In this document: positions 9,900-21,932 of the stretch, in pieces
Position numbering within the stretch: the stretch's first letter is position 1
How the letters are laid out: each line of letters begins with the position of its first letter
NCBI GenBank assembly: GCA_963693315.1
Contig: OY856187.1
Span: forward strand, 74,283,394 to 74,347,393
Length of the DNA stretch: 64,000 nt
From: Diogma glabrata
Taxonomy: Eukaryota; Arthropoda; Insecta; Diptera; Cylindrotomidae
Direction: 5' to 3'
Notes under the pieces: model-generated
Seen by the model: the letters and a program-made list of their open reading frames with translations, nothing else
Told to the model about the DNA's origin: nothing
Databases searched by the model: none
Translations under genes and position numbers: made by a program

Positions 9900-11045
9900 A
9901 TCTTGAAAATGACGGCATAGATGTTATGAATTGTCGTTCCCAAAGTTATGATAATGCAGCTGATATGAGTAGTATACATGGAGGAGTGCAAGCTATTATT
10001 AATGCAAAAAATAACAAAGCAATTTTTGTCGGCTGCATAGATCATTCAATTAATTTATGTGGCCAACACTCATTTGCACAAAATGTAGCTTGTGTAACGT
10101 TTTTCGGAACAGTGGAAGCCATTTTTACATGTTTTTCTGCTTCGACTAGCCGCTGGGAAGTTCTTGTTAAACACAACAAAGCAACTGTTAAAAGACTCTT
10201 AACAACGCATTGGAGTGCTCATTATGCTGCAGTAAAAGTGTTGGCGGAAAATTTTGATGGCATTGTGGCTGCAATTGAGAAGTTAAGTGATCAACAAGAA
10301 AATGTAGACACCAGAATCTTATCCATGCAGCATGTGATTTTATGTTTCTTTGCTATCTTTTGTTTTGGAATGATATTCTAAGGGAAATAATATCTGTGCT
10401 CATATTGGATTGCAAAGCACGGGCTTGAATATTGATCAATTAGTTACAAAAATAGAGTCAATTCGTAACGAAGTCACATTGTAGAAGAGGCAATAATTCT
10501 TGCTGCGAAAAAATCGGAGGACTATGACATTCCAATGGAAAGCCGAATTCGTTGTAAAAACGTAAAAAACCAATGGCTGGTGAGTTTGCCTCTGACGTTG
10601 GACTGACACTGAGAGCTCAACTTAAAAAGGGCATGTTGGAATGTCTTGACCGATTCAGTGTTGAACTCCGAACTAGACTTAAGTCAGTTCAAGATTTAGC
10701 TTCATTATTCGAGGCTGTGCAGACAAACCCTTAGCTTTTGGCGAACAGTGAAGAGTTGAAATTGTCTGTATCAAATTATCCTCATAGAGATACCAAGGTT
10801 GAGGAGGCATTTAAAAGCGGCCAATGTTACAGTTTCTAACTGGGTGTACCTAGGCTTTTTGAAATTCATCGTAGAATGAGAATTTTTAGAATTTCTTCCA
10901 AATCTTACGGTCACACTAAAGTTATTTATGACTATTTGCGTATTAGTGGCTTCGTGTGAGAGGAGTTTCAGCAAATTAAAACTAATTAAAATTTACTTGC
11001 AGGCAACAATGACCCAATGTAGCTTATTAATAATAATGCTCATTT
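9900..11045 (+). pseudogene. hAT transposase middle and C-terminus
   Basis: 9926-10381 gives CRSQSYDNAADM, then HGGVQAIINAKNNKAIFVGC and DHSINLCGQ, the conserved RGQSYDNAxNM...AHSLNL block of ZMYM1-like hATs. Frames then break repeatedly. Near 10940-11000 the dimerisation motif VASCERSFSKLKLIK is readable, followed by IYLQATMTQ. It belongs to the 3227-11166 element and is dead. Confidence 0.85.
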
Positions 11046-11166
11046 GTAGTAATTAAAAAAAATTATAAATTCCGTTTATCGGCTTTTTATTATTATTGAC
11101 AGTTTTTATTTTTGGGGTGATACCACAATATCCGCCCCGGGTGCCACCCATGCTAGCTACGCCACT

Positions 11167-11711
11167 GGATGGTGTTCATTGTAAAAAATAAAGGTGACCA
11201 AATATAGCTTATCACAATAAAATCTAAGAAAACAGTATTTGATAGAATAAGGTAACAATATAAAACTTATTTCGTATATTTTAAAGTTTTCCGAATAGAG
11301 AACCGGTTAAGAATTGAGAAAACTAATTTAATACCATCAATGCCAGAGCCTAGATTCTTTACTTCCCATGATAAATAGTTAGGACGTAAATTAAACACCC
11401 ACAATTGTTTACAACCTGTGAAACAACATCGAGTTCTTTGTATGTATCACTATCAGTACATACGAAAGACAATGGATATGTCCATCATCTAATTTTAGAA
11501 TTTTAATTCACTAGAATAAAGTTTTGAATAGACTTAAATTAACCGTAAATTGAATTTGCTAAACTATATTGACAAAGCTCATCAACAAAGTGATATTGCA
11601 AAAGATAACTTATGAGATGGCGTATGGTTATGGGAAAATTTCTAAGAATATTTCATACCATAAATATCAATAATTAGGAACACAAATGGTGTTTTAACTA
11701 TATTACGCGTA
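11167..11711. other. no recognisable feature
   Basis: Begins with the right 8-bp hAT target duplication (GATGGTGT, 11167-11174). The rest is AT-rich with no ORF or repeat that I can place. Confidence 0.6.
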
Positions 11712-12066
11712 CACTGAGAAAAACATGTTTTATGTCCAATCGAAATGCAGTGTCTCAAGCTTGTCGTGAGGGCAGATATGGCAAATCGAACTTCGAAATT
11801 GACTCAGCAGCAGTACAGCCCTAGAACAATGTAGTTGAAACAAAGGCACGTATTGTTTTTGTGGAAAATAAATATAGTTCATCCAATTTCAAATAATGAG
11901 TTCAAGAATAATTTCTTTCTAAGAAAGAAAATTGTTCATGGAAACAGTTAACAACTTTAATCAACTATATTTATACTATAGTGTTACGTTTTTCCAACCT
12001 ATCTTCGAATTGGCCTAACTCACAATTCGATAAACGCAATTCCCAACTTGTTTCTGAGTTCGATCA
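11712..12066. mobile_element. diverged MITE of the CACTGAAAA family
   Basis: Starts CACTGAGAAAAACATG and continues TCCAATCGAAATGCAGTGTCTC, colinear with 22879 onward. The similarity fades after about 12000 and the right end is uncertain. Confidence 0.55.
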
Positions 12067-12350
12067 CTAAGCAAACACACCGGGTTTTATTAAGTATTCA
12101 TCTCCTTAATTGTTCCACAACATCAGGAAAACAATAAAGTGAACAATATTTTTAACTAGAATATTCTTTCAACAGCTTCAGAAACTCCAACAGTTGATTG
12201 TAGAAATTCCCAGCAATACAACGCTCAAAATAATACACAAAATATTTCTACTCAATAACACTTAAAACTTCATTCAGAAAAACTAATTTAAAAATCAATG
12301 ATTTAAAAATCATAAACTTACAGTTAAAATTTGAATTTTTAAAAAGTAAT

Positions 12351-14607
12351 GTGGCCTTCCTAAAGAAGTGTAATAAATGTAAAGTATTTCAGAAATTTAT
12401 CAACATCTCAACTAGAACCAATAATAAACGTGCCGCGACTGCAGTACAAAGAGCTAAGTCAATCAAGACACTAGAAACAAGGCATATGTATTCTAAAATT
12501 AGTAATCACGAAATAATCCTTTACGAACTCCACCTTAAACTCACAAAATTCCACACCAACATTGATCAAGAATGTTGGATGAATTTTACGCGCAATATAA
12601 ACGAGATTAAAATTTATACAGATCCCCTAAAACACTACCTACTCAATATTAAATATAAAAAACTAAAAATATCTCAAAAGTTAAGTTAATACCAAATTTC
12701 GTCCCAAATTCATCATCAATAACTCTAACCAATGATCAAGAGAAACTCTTAAACCACAGTCTTAACTTCGCTGTCCAACCAACCAAACGCCCAATTTTAG
12801 ACATAGTAACGGACATAGAAATAGGAATTAAATACCTCCCATCAGAAACCAAACCAATAATTAGATCTAAACTAACAGACACATTAACCAACTTTGCACA
12901 AAAAAAAACAACGAATTTCAATTAAAGAGAACCCAAACACCATATTACACGAAATTCACAAAATCAATAACGTTGTTCTTACTAAAGCCGATAAAAATAA
13001 TTCAATAATAATTCTTGACAAACCCGAATACGACTCACGCATCCTGCCAATGCTTCAATATGGTAAGTATACCGCACGCAAAAAGTCTTCATTGCCAAAT
13101 ATATACAAGGATGTACAAATACTAACCAAAGAAGCTGCCAAGACACTAGATGACAAACGGATTCCATACATCTTCAAAGTATCAAATCCAAAAGTCACTA
13201 TCCTCTACGGATTACCCAAAACCCATAAACCAAGCAACTTAATGAGACCTATTACATCTAATGTCAATGCACCAACATTTAAAATTGCCAAATGGCTCCT
13301 AGAACAGTTTAGTTCACTTACCTTCCCGTCAGGTTTCGACATTCGCAATTCGGTCGAATTGACCCAAATGCTTAAGAACGTCAGAATAAAAAAGAACGAA
13401 AAAATGGTCTCGTTTGACGTTATAACTTTGTATCCAAGTATACGCAAGCAACAATCACTTTACTATTTAGAAGCGTGGTTATTAAAAGAACACGTACCCC
13501 CACTATATTAGCTTCCATTTATATTAGACTATGTAAATTATACATCGACCAAAACTTCGTCCGATTTTGAGCAAATTCTATTACTGCCCCCAAGGTGTAT
13601 CTCTAATTTCATAGCCAACCTATACATGTGTTTCTAAGAAAAAGAATTAATCCTATCCATTAAGTTCTCACGTATATGGTTCAGATACGTTGATGACATT
13701 TTTTGTGTGATTAATGGTCGAAAGATCCAAGATACTCTCACTTTTATCAATTCTAGGGAACCGGCGATCCAGTTTACTGTAGAAGAAGAGCAGAATGGTG
13801 AAATCAACTTTCTAGAGCTAAATTTAAAAAGGAAACCTGACGGTACAATAGGCTTTAAAATATACCGGAAACCCAACCCAGTTCAACAGACAGATACATA
13901 AAAAGGCATAAAAAGGCAGCGTTCAACAGCATGGTGTATCGCCTAATCAATATACCAATGGATGAAGCAGATTACGAAAATGAACTCATAACATACAATT
14001 GCCGACATAAATGGATACACCAAACTGTGGATAGATGAAATTCTGAGAAAAATGAAAGCAAATAGAAACAGAAAAGAAAGGACAACACTGGAACAGATAA
14101 AAGAAACAGACAGCAAACGAACAGCATTCACTTACCTCCCAAATCTAACCGAAAAGATCACCAGAATCTTCAAAGTAACGGGTGCAGACATCATTGGAAA
14201 ATCTACCAACATTCAACAAGATCAACCTCTTAACCAGCTCTAGGAAAGATAAACTGCAAAAACTAGAAAAAGCCTGCATATACTCCATTTCATGCAACGC
14301 CCCAAATTGCAATGCAATTTACATTGGTAGAACAAAACGAAGCATTGAAACTCGTTTTACAGAGCATGACAGAGCCACAAGACTAAGATCCAATGAATCA
14401 TCTGTTGCACAACACATGAACGCAAATCAACACCATTTCAACATAAATAGCCTGGACCTCATACACGAATGTCAAGATGATCGCCGCTTAGACATACTAG
14501 AATCCATCGAAATTCAATCTCGGAACAACCTGATGAACGTGGACAACGAACAAGTTTTTCCACCGTTATTTGAACTATGCAAACCAAAAAAAGCACCACA
14601 ATTATAA
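12351..14607 (+). pseudogene. Penelope-like element RT plus GIY-YIG, frameshifted
   Basis: Read across several frames this gives a nearly complete PLE polyprotein. In order: N-terminal basic region (12351-12689); a bridging frame at 12689-12895 (SLNFAVQPTKRPILDIV); then RT from 12894 with LTKADKNNSIIILDKPEYD, YGLPKTHKPSNLMRPI and MVSFDVITLYPSI. After a stop at 13509-13511 comes FRYVDDIFCVINGR (catalytic YVDD, about 13680), INFLELNLKRK, and in 14182-14607 a GIY-YIG domain with CIYSISC, IYIGRTKRSIETRFTEH and the SSVAQHMNANQH block. One frameshift falls in a 9-A run at 12900, as expected of decay. Not active. Confidence 0.9.
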
Positions 14608-14932
14608 TTTAAAACACTCTACACTAATAATTCAATAGATTAATTCTTTAATACCATTCATAAAACAATAACCTGTAACCAAAAAACCCCTTAGTAATTA
14701 AATATAATAATAATCTCTTTTATAAAATTAGTATATAGCATTCATATATTTTTTAAAATGTTTAATGTACACCTAAAATATTCATTTGAAATAGTATAAG
14801 TTATCATATAATTTTTGTCTGTATTCTAATTTAAAGATATAGTGCAATGATCCCCCTCTTATAACCATAATGATTAAAAAGAAAAGAAAATCTAAATATT
14901 TAAAAATTGTAAAAGTTGTAAATATTTTCTCT

Positions 14933-14957
14933 CTGAGGATGATCGAAAGATTGAAAC
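14933..14957 (+). other. hammerhead-like core motif in PLE 3' region (candidate)
   Basis: CTGAGGA, then GATC-GAAA-GATT as a short wobble stem, then GAAAC, downstream of the GIY-YIG stop. It matches the layout at 101-135. PLEs are known to carry hammerhead motifs, but the flanking stems are not demonstrated here and the fifth core base is G rather than the commoner U. Confidence 0.35.
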
Positions 14958-14965
14958 ACGTGTAA

Positions 14966-15410
14966 GAGAAATAAGAAAATTAAAATTGTGTTTTAGAAGT
15001 TAGATTAAAATATATATTTAAAATAAAATAAAAATATATTTGTGTTGAATTTTGAAAAATAGTTTTTTAATGTAAAATCAAAAAGGAAACTTGCAACTAT
15101 ATACAAAAACCAATTTGTTATTTAAAAATTTACCTAAATAGATTTGTACCTGCAACCATATTATTTATCTGAAACTGACTTCTTACCATTGTTATGATTT
15201 TTAATTACCCTTTTTTTCTGTCTCTTCATTCAGCATTATTTTATATAATTTTTAGAATCTTCAGTCTGATAATGTAAAATAGTTTTATCATAAGGACCTT
15301 CCCTTACTTTAGTTCAATATGTGCAACTCCCCACTTTTTATATTCAATTTAACTTAGTTTAGAAATATCCTTGATAATGTTAGCAAAGCTAACGAAATTA
15401 ATTGGAAAAA
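14966..15410. other. PLE 3' flank, otherwise nothing recognised
   Basis: AT-rich and probably partly PLE tail. No ORF. It ends where repeat R starts at TATGGAGAGGCTG. Confidence 0.5.
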
Positions 15411-15837
15411 TATGGAGAGGCTGAAATCTCACAGCTCTGAGATATCAAGACTTCGGTCTGGGTTAAGGATTTTGATATAGTTTTCGACAAAAAACTTTTA
15501 TGAGGACAAGGTTTTTAGTTTTGGGCAGCGATGTATATCAAACATAACTTTTTGTTAAAGTACATGTATTTTTTATCTCTATTTAGATATGTATTACAAA
15601 ACTAACACGAAACATCAATACGTTGTTGGAAAATTATAACAGATCATAAATTAACATAATTTAGTGAAAAGATTATACAATCAGCAAACTACTCAAAACC
15701 TCTCCATTTAGAGTGTCGGGAAAATATTTCAAAATCACAAATTCATATTTCTTTCAAAATTCCAAAAATATTGTAAAAATTAAATAAAATCAAAAATTCA
15801 AACTTTTTTCAAACAAACAAATTTCAAACAAACAAAC

Positions 15838-16862
15838 AAATCGTCTGGACCTCAACATAAATAAAACAAAATATCTTTTATTTCAAAATAAACAAATTTC
15901 GGATTCTGAACTGGATACTCTTAAGCTGTTTTACAGACATCAACCAATCGAGCAAGTCCTGAAGTACAAATATTTAGGATTAATGATCGATAGCAAATTA
16001 AAATAGGATTCCCATATAGACCTAATATCTTCCAAAATAACACCTTACATATTTACATTGAGTAAAATAAAAAACATTTGTAACTCTAAAACCTTAACTA
16101 TGATCTACAATTCATATATACAGTCTCATCTAATCTATCTTAACCCATTATGGAGTGGGTGTTCTAATAAAGATAAACTAAATGGATTATTTGTGCTGCA
16201 AAAACGAGCTATCAAATATATCCATAATTTACCTCGTAGATATCCTACTTTAACGCTATTTACCAAATTTAACAACTTCCTAAGCTTCCAGGTTATCTGT
16301 GAGGTAGAGCTCTTGCTGTTAATTCATAAAATTCTTTACAACAAAATAAAGAACTCATTTCAAATCAGCCGTGTTTCAGAAAGGCACAGATATCCTACAA
16401 GTAGAAGATCTCACGTGGAGGTTGAATTCTTCGCTACGGGAATGAGTAGCAATAATATTATGTATTGGGGGATTACTAAATACAATACATTACCGAGAGA
16501 AATTAAATATGAAAGCGATTTAGTGAAATTTAAAAAATTAATTATTGAATTCTTGAATATGTTAGCGCTGTATCAGTATAATTACATTTGACATGATACA
16601 AAATTATATTAAATCAGAATGAAACAAACAACACAAATAACAATCCAAGCAAACAAACAATACAAAACAATAACAAATAAAAAAAAAAAAAATAAAAAAA
16701 AAAAAAAAAAAAAAAAATATTAAAAAAAAAATATATATATATTTTATAGGGTCTTTTGTTAAGAAGAATATAAATAATTTATTGTATTACGTTGTTAACA
16801 GCCGTCTGTGGCTAGAACAACTAGAAAAATGAATAACATAAATAATGCAATGTAAAAAAAAA
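15838..16862 (+). mobile_element. 5'-truncated LINE, CR1/Jockey-like
   Basis: A 3' LINE end inserted in repeat R. Coding similarity starts at about 15840 (LDLNINKTKYLLFQNK, YKYLGLMIDSKLK) and is followed by a 3' UTR with A-rich tracts (16680-16730 and 16850-16865). The coding part resembles the C-terminus of the intact LINE at 34050-36944, so it is the same or a sister family. 5' truncation is typical of target-primed integration. R continues on both sides. Confidence 0.85.
15840..16591 (+). pseudogene. LINE ORF2 C-terminal fragment
   Basis: The part before 16058 contains an in-frame TAG (YLGLMIDSKLK-stop, about 16003). After it the frame stays open for 177 residues: TLTMIYNSYIQSHLIYLNPLWSG, then LFVLQKRAIKYIHNLP and RHRYPTSRRSHVE, ending TLPREIKY...LVKFKKLI. 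These match TIYNSYI, NPIWSG, LFVLQKRALKYI and RRRSH in the full-length LINE. No catalytic motifs remain. Confidence 0.85.
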
Positions 16863-19158
16863 AAGAAAAATTCTAAAAATATTCCAAAAATTAGAATGAA
16901 ATCAAAAATTTAAACTTTTTCTAAATATTAATAATATTCCAAAAATTCTTAAAAATTTAAACTTTTTCCGAAATTCTAAAAATATTACATAAACTATAAC
17001 AATATCAAATATTGAAACTTTTTTCTAAAATTATGATAAAATCAAAAATTTTAAAATTTTTCAATATTCTAAAAATATTGCAAAACTTATTACAAAATCA
17101 AAAATACAAACTTTTTTCAAAATTCCAAAAATTTTTCAAAAACTATAACAAATTCAAAAATGTCCATGTCCAAATTCATGTTCAATTACATTTACGTCAT
17201 AAAAACGCTACATTTTTTTCTAAAAAATTGGCTAAAAAATCAATGAAATCATTCTTTGACACACTTGACATTATTTTTTTGACAAACTTATAATGCCATA
17301 GTTCTCTATAATAATAATAAAATTTCATGTCATACAAATTCTTAATTTTAGTTTTTTCCAAAAAATTGGGTAAAAAATAAATAAAAATCTTTATTTTGAC
17401 ACACTTGACAAAATTTTATTGACAAACTTATAATACCATAATTCTCAATAATAATAATAAAATTTCATTCAAACAAATAATTAATTTTATTTTTTCCCAA
17501 AAAATTGGGTAAAAAATTAAATAAAAATCTTTCTTTAGACACACTTGACAACATTTTTTTGACAAACTTATAATGCAATAATTTAGTTATTGATCTCACA
17601 TACCAGTCACGACCCTCAAGATTTCTCCAAATTCAATGTTCCTACTCGTAATCACTTAAAATGAACGTTTTTTAAGCCAAAAATATGAAAATTTGCTGTT
17701 TTTGACACACTTAATGATTTTTTTGGCTCACTTCCGGTCCCTTGAGTATACCTATTTTTAGAAAAAAATTTTGAAATCCCTCCAGCGGCTTTCTAGATTT
17801 CGTAGGTAATGACGGACGGACGGCCGGCCAGACGACCGGCAGACAGACATACATTTTTTTTTTGCTTTTTTGGAATCGTAGGTCCTAAAACGTCGAGAAA
17901 TGCCAAAAAAGTGGGGGTAAGAATTTCACTTTTGATTCATGAATGTAATATGGAGGGGCTGAAATCTCACAGCTCTGAGATATCAAGACTTCGGTCTGGG
18001 TTAAGGATTTCGATATAGTTTTCGGCAAAAAACTTTTATGATTTTTAGATTAGGGCAGCGATGTATATCAAACACAACTCTTTGTTAAAGAACAAGTATT
18101 TTTTTATCTCTGTTTAGATATGTATTACAAAACTAACACGAAACATCAATACGTTGCCGCAAACTACTCAAAAACCTCTCCATTTAGCGTTTCGAGAAAA
18201 TATTACAAAATCACAAATTCATATTTCTTTCACAACTCCAAAAATATTGTAAAAATTAAATGAAATCAAACTTTTTTCAAAATTCTAAAAATATTTCAAA
18301 AATTATTACAAAATCAAAAATTGAAGCTTTTTTCAAAATTCTAAAAATTATAATAAAATAAAAATTTAACATTTTTCAAACTTCTAAAAATATTCCAAAA
18401 ACTGTTACAAAATCAAAACTTAAAACGTTTTTTGACAAACTTATAATGCCATAATTCTCTATAATAAGAAAATTCTCTAAAAAAGCAAATAAAAATCTTT
18501 CTTTTGACACACTTGACAACATATTTTTGACAAAATAATAATAAAATTTCATATCATACAAATAATTAATTTTATTTTGTTCCAAAAAATTGGGTATAAA
18601 ATAAATAAAAATCTTTCTTTTGACACACTTGACAAAATTTTTTTGACAAACTTATAATGCCATAATTTTCAATAGTAATAATAAAATTTCATTTTAAACA
18701 AATAATTAATTTATGATTTTATTTTATTTATCAAATAAATAATTAATCCGAAACACGAAAAATGTGAATTGAAGTTTTTTCTGAGAAACTTCAAACCATA
18801 CCTTTGAATTGAAAAAATTTCAATTACTTCTACTTGAGTTTAATTGATCTCAAAAATCCAAAATAAATTTAAATTCCCTTAATGTAGTCTAATGTTAATA
18901 CATATAGGACTACAAATTGACCAAGTGTCAGCCATTGATTGGAAACAATCAATAACTATACAATCGTGACTTAGAATGTTAATTAGAATAGAAATGTTCC
19001 CCATTCTATGAATTCACACAAAGTATTGTCTAGAAATTTAATGCAAAAAATCCCATATAATGTAAAAACATTTCCATAATATGGAGTCTAATGACAGTGG
19101 AAAAGTTCAACTTAAGTAAAAAATAAATAAGTGATGAAGAAGTTTCAACTTTGAAATC

Positions 19159-19245
19159 GTCATCGCCTCAAAGGCGTAATTGATAGCGTGTCTGCCCAAG
19201 AATTCGAGCCGGGCACTGACGAGGGTAGGTTCGAATCCCATCCGA
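19159..19245 (+). repeat. tRNA-like / SINE-head module 1
   Basis: Contains GATAGCGTGTCTGCCC (A-box-like) and a perfect B-box GGTTCGAATCC at 19228-19238, about 40 bp apart, as in RNA polymerase III promoters. The acceptor and anticodon stems do not fold cleanly by eye, so I read it as a tRNA-derived SINE head or decayed tRNA, not a working tRNA gene. Confidence 0.6.
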
Positions 19246-19673
19246 AACACGAAAAATGTAAATTGAAGTTTTTTTCTGAGAAACTTCAAACCATACCTTT
19301 GAATTGAAAAAATTCCATTTACTTCTTTACTTACTTGAGTTTAATTGATCTCAAAAATCCAAAATAAATTTAAATTCCCTTAATGTAGTCTAATGTTAAT
19401 ACATATAGGACTACAAATTGACCAAGTGTCAGCCATGGATTTCACATTGATTGGAAACAATCAATAATGACTATACAATCGTGACTTAGAATGTTAATTA
19501 GAATAGAAATGTTCCCCATTCTATGAATTCACACAAAGTATTGTCTAGAAATTTAATGCAAAAAATCCCATATAATGTAAAAACATTTCCATAATATGGA
19601 GTCTAATGACAGTGGAAAAGTTCAACTTAAGTAAAAAATAAATAAGTGATGAAGAAGTTTCAACTTTGAAATC

Positions 19674-19760
19674 GTCATCGCCTCAACGGCGTAATTGATA
19701 GCGTGTCTGCCCAAGAATTCGAGCCGGGCACTGACGAGGGTAGGTTCGAATCCCATCCGA
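19674..19760 (+). repeat. tRNA-like / SINE-head module 2
   Basis: Same module as at 19159, 515 bp downstream, differing by one base (CAACGG for CAAAGG). The B-box GGTTCGAATCC is retained. Confidence 0.6.
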
Positions 19761-20293
19761 AACACGAAAAATGTGAATTGAAGTTTTTTTCTGAGAAACT
19801 TCAAACCATACCTTTGAATTGAAAAAATTCCAATTACTTCTTTACTTACTTGAGTTTAATTGATCTCAAAAATCCAAAATAAATTTAAATTCCCTTAATG
19901 TAGTCTAATGTTAATACATATAGGACTACAAATTGACCAAGTGTCAGCCATGGATTTCACATTGATTGGAAACAATCAATAATGACTATACAATCGTGAC
20001 TTAGAATGTTAATTAGAATAGAAATGTTCCCCATTCTATGAATTCACACAAAGTATTGTGTAATTGTGTATTGTGTAAACAAAGTATACCTTTGAATTGA
20101 AAAAAATCCAATTACTTCTTTACTTACTTGAGTTTAATTGATCTCAAAAATCCATAATTAATTTTATTTTTTTCCAAAAAATTGGGTGAAAAATAAATAA
20201 AAATCTTTCTTTTGACACACTTGACAACATTTTGACAACTTTAATACTGGACAAATGACAACATTAATACTTAGGTCTTTCAGACCGAAGTAA

Positions 20294-21479
20294 AAAGCAA
20301 ATTGCGACTAAAAATATTTGCAATAGAAAGACCAGCAAACTGCGTTAATTTTGGTTGTTTTTAAACTGGAAGAATGATTAATATGATAAATTTGATCAAT
20401 TGTCATTCGCTCTCAAATTACTAATAACAAATTTTACGCAGCCCTGAAGTCTGAAGACGTGCCGTACCTCAGTCTTGTTGTTGCCCTGACATGTAGTCTT
20501 GTAGTGTAAAAATCAAGTCCATCATAATCAAGTTTTTGAAAATAGTAATTTAAATGGATTAAATTTACACGGAAATATAATATTTAAAACAGGATGAGTG
20601 AGATCAAGTTTTAAAATGCCTTCATCAATAATACTAGTATTAGAAATCCTTGTAAAACAAATCCAAAAATTTAATCAAATTACCTTGAGATAAGTCCTTA
20701 TCTTATTCCTAAAATAAATAAGGTTATGAAAAAAAAACGTAAATAAATTTAAACACAAATTAAAATACAATTTTAAATTCAATTTATTTAAATTTGTTTT
20801 TTACACGAAAGGTTAGTAGTGATCACATTAAAGGCTAGTGATCCAAATTAAAACGAGGTAGAATATTCTATAAATTGGCAAAAAATTACCCATATGACGA
20901 TTTAATGTAGTAATGCGCTGTTGGTTTTTTACTTTACAATCACAATTGGAGAGTATTTACCATGTAAAAGGATTGTATTTATTTTGGTTTTATGTTTATG
21001 GGCCTGTTTAAGGACCTGCTGCCTTATGGATCTGTTTATGAACCTTCTGCCTTAATATTCATCATTAATAAATGGATGGAGTGGATGTTTGACAGCGCTG
21101 AAAAGTATAAATGTATTATTATTTTAAATTTTTGATTTACTTGGTATTTCACCAAGTGCCTACAGCACAGCGTCTTCAATTGTTTATATAAATGCATTAA
21201 TTAAAAATATGGTTTTATTTGACTTTTGTCATTTGTGCAAATTCTTTAAAGTAAGTAATATCTTAAATATTATTAATATCTTAAATATAATATCTTAACA
21301 AATGTAATCGTTATTTGTTCTTGATTCGATTGCAGACAAAAATCCATTTTACCGTAGATGAACACTGTTTTTTGAACGTGACAAACTCGAACGACAAAAT
21401 TATTAAAAAACAAACTATTTGGGATTCATTTAAATAAAAATGGATGTTTTGATATTTAGTTTTGGTTTAGAGTTATGAT
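20294..21479. other. 1.2 kb without recognisable feature
   Basis: AT-rich. No ORF above background, no repeat I can pair elsewhere, no splice-framed exon seen. It could hold intron or downstream exon sequence of the aldo-keto reductase gene, but I could not find its C-terminal codons. Confidence 0.5.
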
Positions 21480-21867
21480 CAGCGGTGCCCAAACTGCGGC
21501 CATCTGGCCGCATGCGGCCACTTTTATGATTTGGTGCGGCCAGTAAAAATATTATAAAAAATATCACCAAATATCAAATAACCAATAATAATAAGTTCCG
21601 TTTAAAAAAGTACAATATATTGGTACGTACTAAATTCAAACTTAAATATTCCTAACAAATTCCTATAGAAATAGACTAACTGACATTAATTTGAAAAACG
21701 AACTAAGAATTAGTAATACTACACAAGAATTTAATGTTCGCGACTTAATTTGAATAAAAAATCTTAACATAATTTATACTGTTTATCTATTTTTTTTTCC
21801 GTGCGGCCAGTCATTCTTGTTCTTGTAAATTTTTGGCCATCTCTTCCATGATTTCTGGGCACCCCTG
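21480..21867. mobile_element. non-autonomous hAT element (MITE), 388 bp
   Basis: Left end CAGCGGTGCCCAAACTG and right end TTTCTGGGCACCCCTG form hAT-type TIRs. The 8-bp duplication GTTATGAT is perfect (21472-21479 and 21868-21875). A 14-bp palindrome GGCCGCATGCGGCC sits near the left end. No coding capacity. The intact duplication points to a fairly recent insertion. Confidence 0.93.
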
Positions 21868-21932
21868 GTTATGATACTTGAATTAATGCAAAACTTTATT
21901 TAAGATTGGATTTAATGCAGAAAGTTTATATA

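Larger units (their letters stand above)
3227..11166 (+). mobile_element. decayed ZMYM1-type hAT transposon carrying nested insertions
   Basis: The left end CAGTGGCGTAGCTAG (3227-3241) and the right end CTAGCTACGCCACTG (to 11166) are exact inverted copies. They are followed by related subterminal sequence (GCCCCGGGTGTCACCC versus CCGCCCCGGGTGCCACCC). The flanks are GATGGTGG on the left and GATGGTGT on the right, an 8-bp target duplication with one mismatch; 8 bp is the hAT standard. Transposase pieces lie at 5985-6636, 9346-9440 and 9900-11045 (+). The element was later hit by a PLE, a repeat R copy, an RTE LINE and a MITE, and holds a LINE fragment at its left. It is not functional. Confidence 0.9.
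15411..17948 (+). repeat. repeat R copy interrupted by a LINE
   Basis: Begins TATGGAGAGGCTGAAATCTC and has the CAGACCGAAG complement (ACTTCGGTCTG at 15451) and the AACACGAAACATCAATACG block. Then come iterated AAATTCTAAAAATATTCC units (continuing at 16863-17170 after the LINE), and about 136-bp units with TTGACACACTTGACA at about 17260, 17396 and 17534. The GACGGACGGACGGCCGGCC/CAGACAGACATACAT block closes the copy. It ends abruptly at 17948, and a second R copy follows head-to-tail. Confidence 0.8.
18747..20100 (+). repeat. ~515-bp tandem array with tRNA-like modules
   Basis: Units start CCGAAACACGAAAAATG at about 18748, 19242 and 19757, with spacing 494 and then 515. The first unit lacks about 20 bases around ATGGATTTCACATTG. 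Copies are nearly identical, differing by single bases, so the duplication is recent. Each full unit ends in a tRNA-like module. Two 60-codon minus-strand frames reading MGFEPT are antisense shadows of that module. Confidence 0.85.
17949..20293 (+). repeat. second tandem copy of repeat R, holding a tRNA-like array
   Basis: Starts TATGGAGGGGCTGAAATCTC directly after the previous copy and ends CTTAGGTCTTTCAGACCGAAG at 20293, the outer end seen inverted at 31452. The internal ACACTTGACA units are present at 18505 and 18625. A 1.35-kb tandem array (18747-20100) interrupts it, and R sequence resumes at about 20150 with CCAAAAAATTGGGTGAAAAA. Confidence 0.8.

Noticed and set aside
19107..19804. Two 60-codon MKFLRKK frames with MGFEPT
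   Set aside because: Antisense reading of a tRNA-like B-box (GGATTCGAACC gives GFEP), a known artefact.
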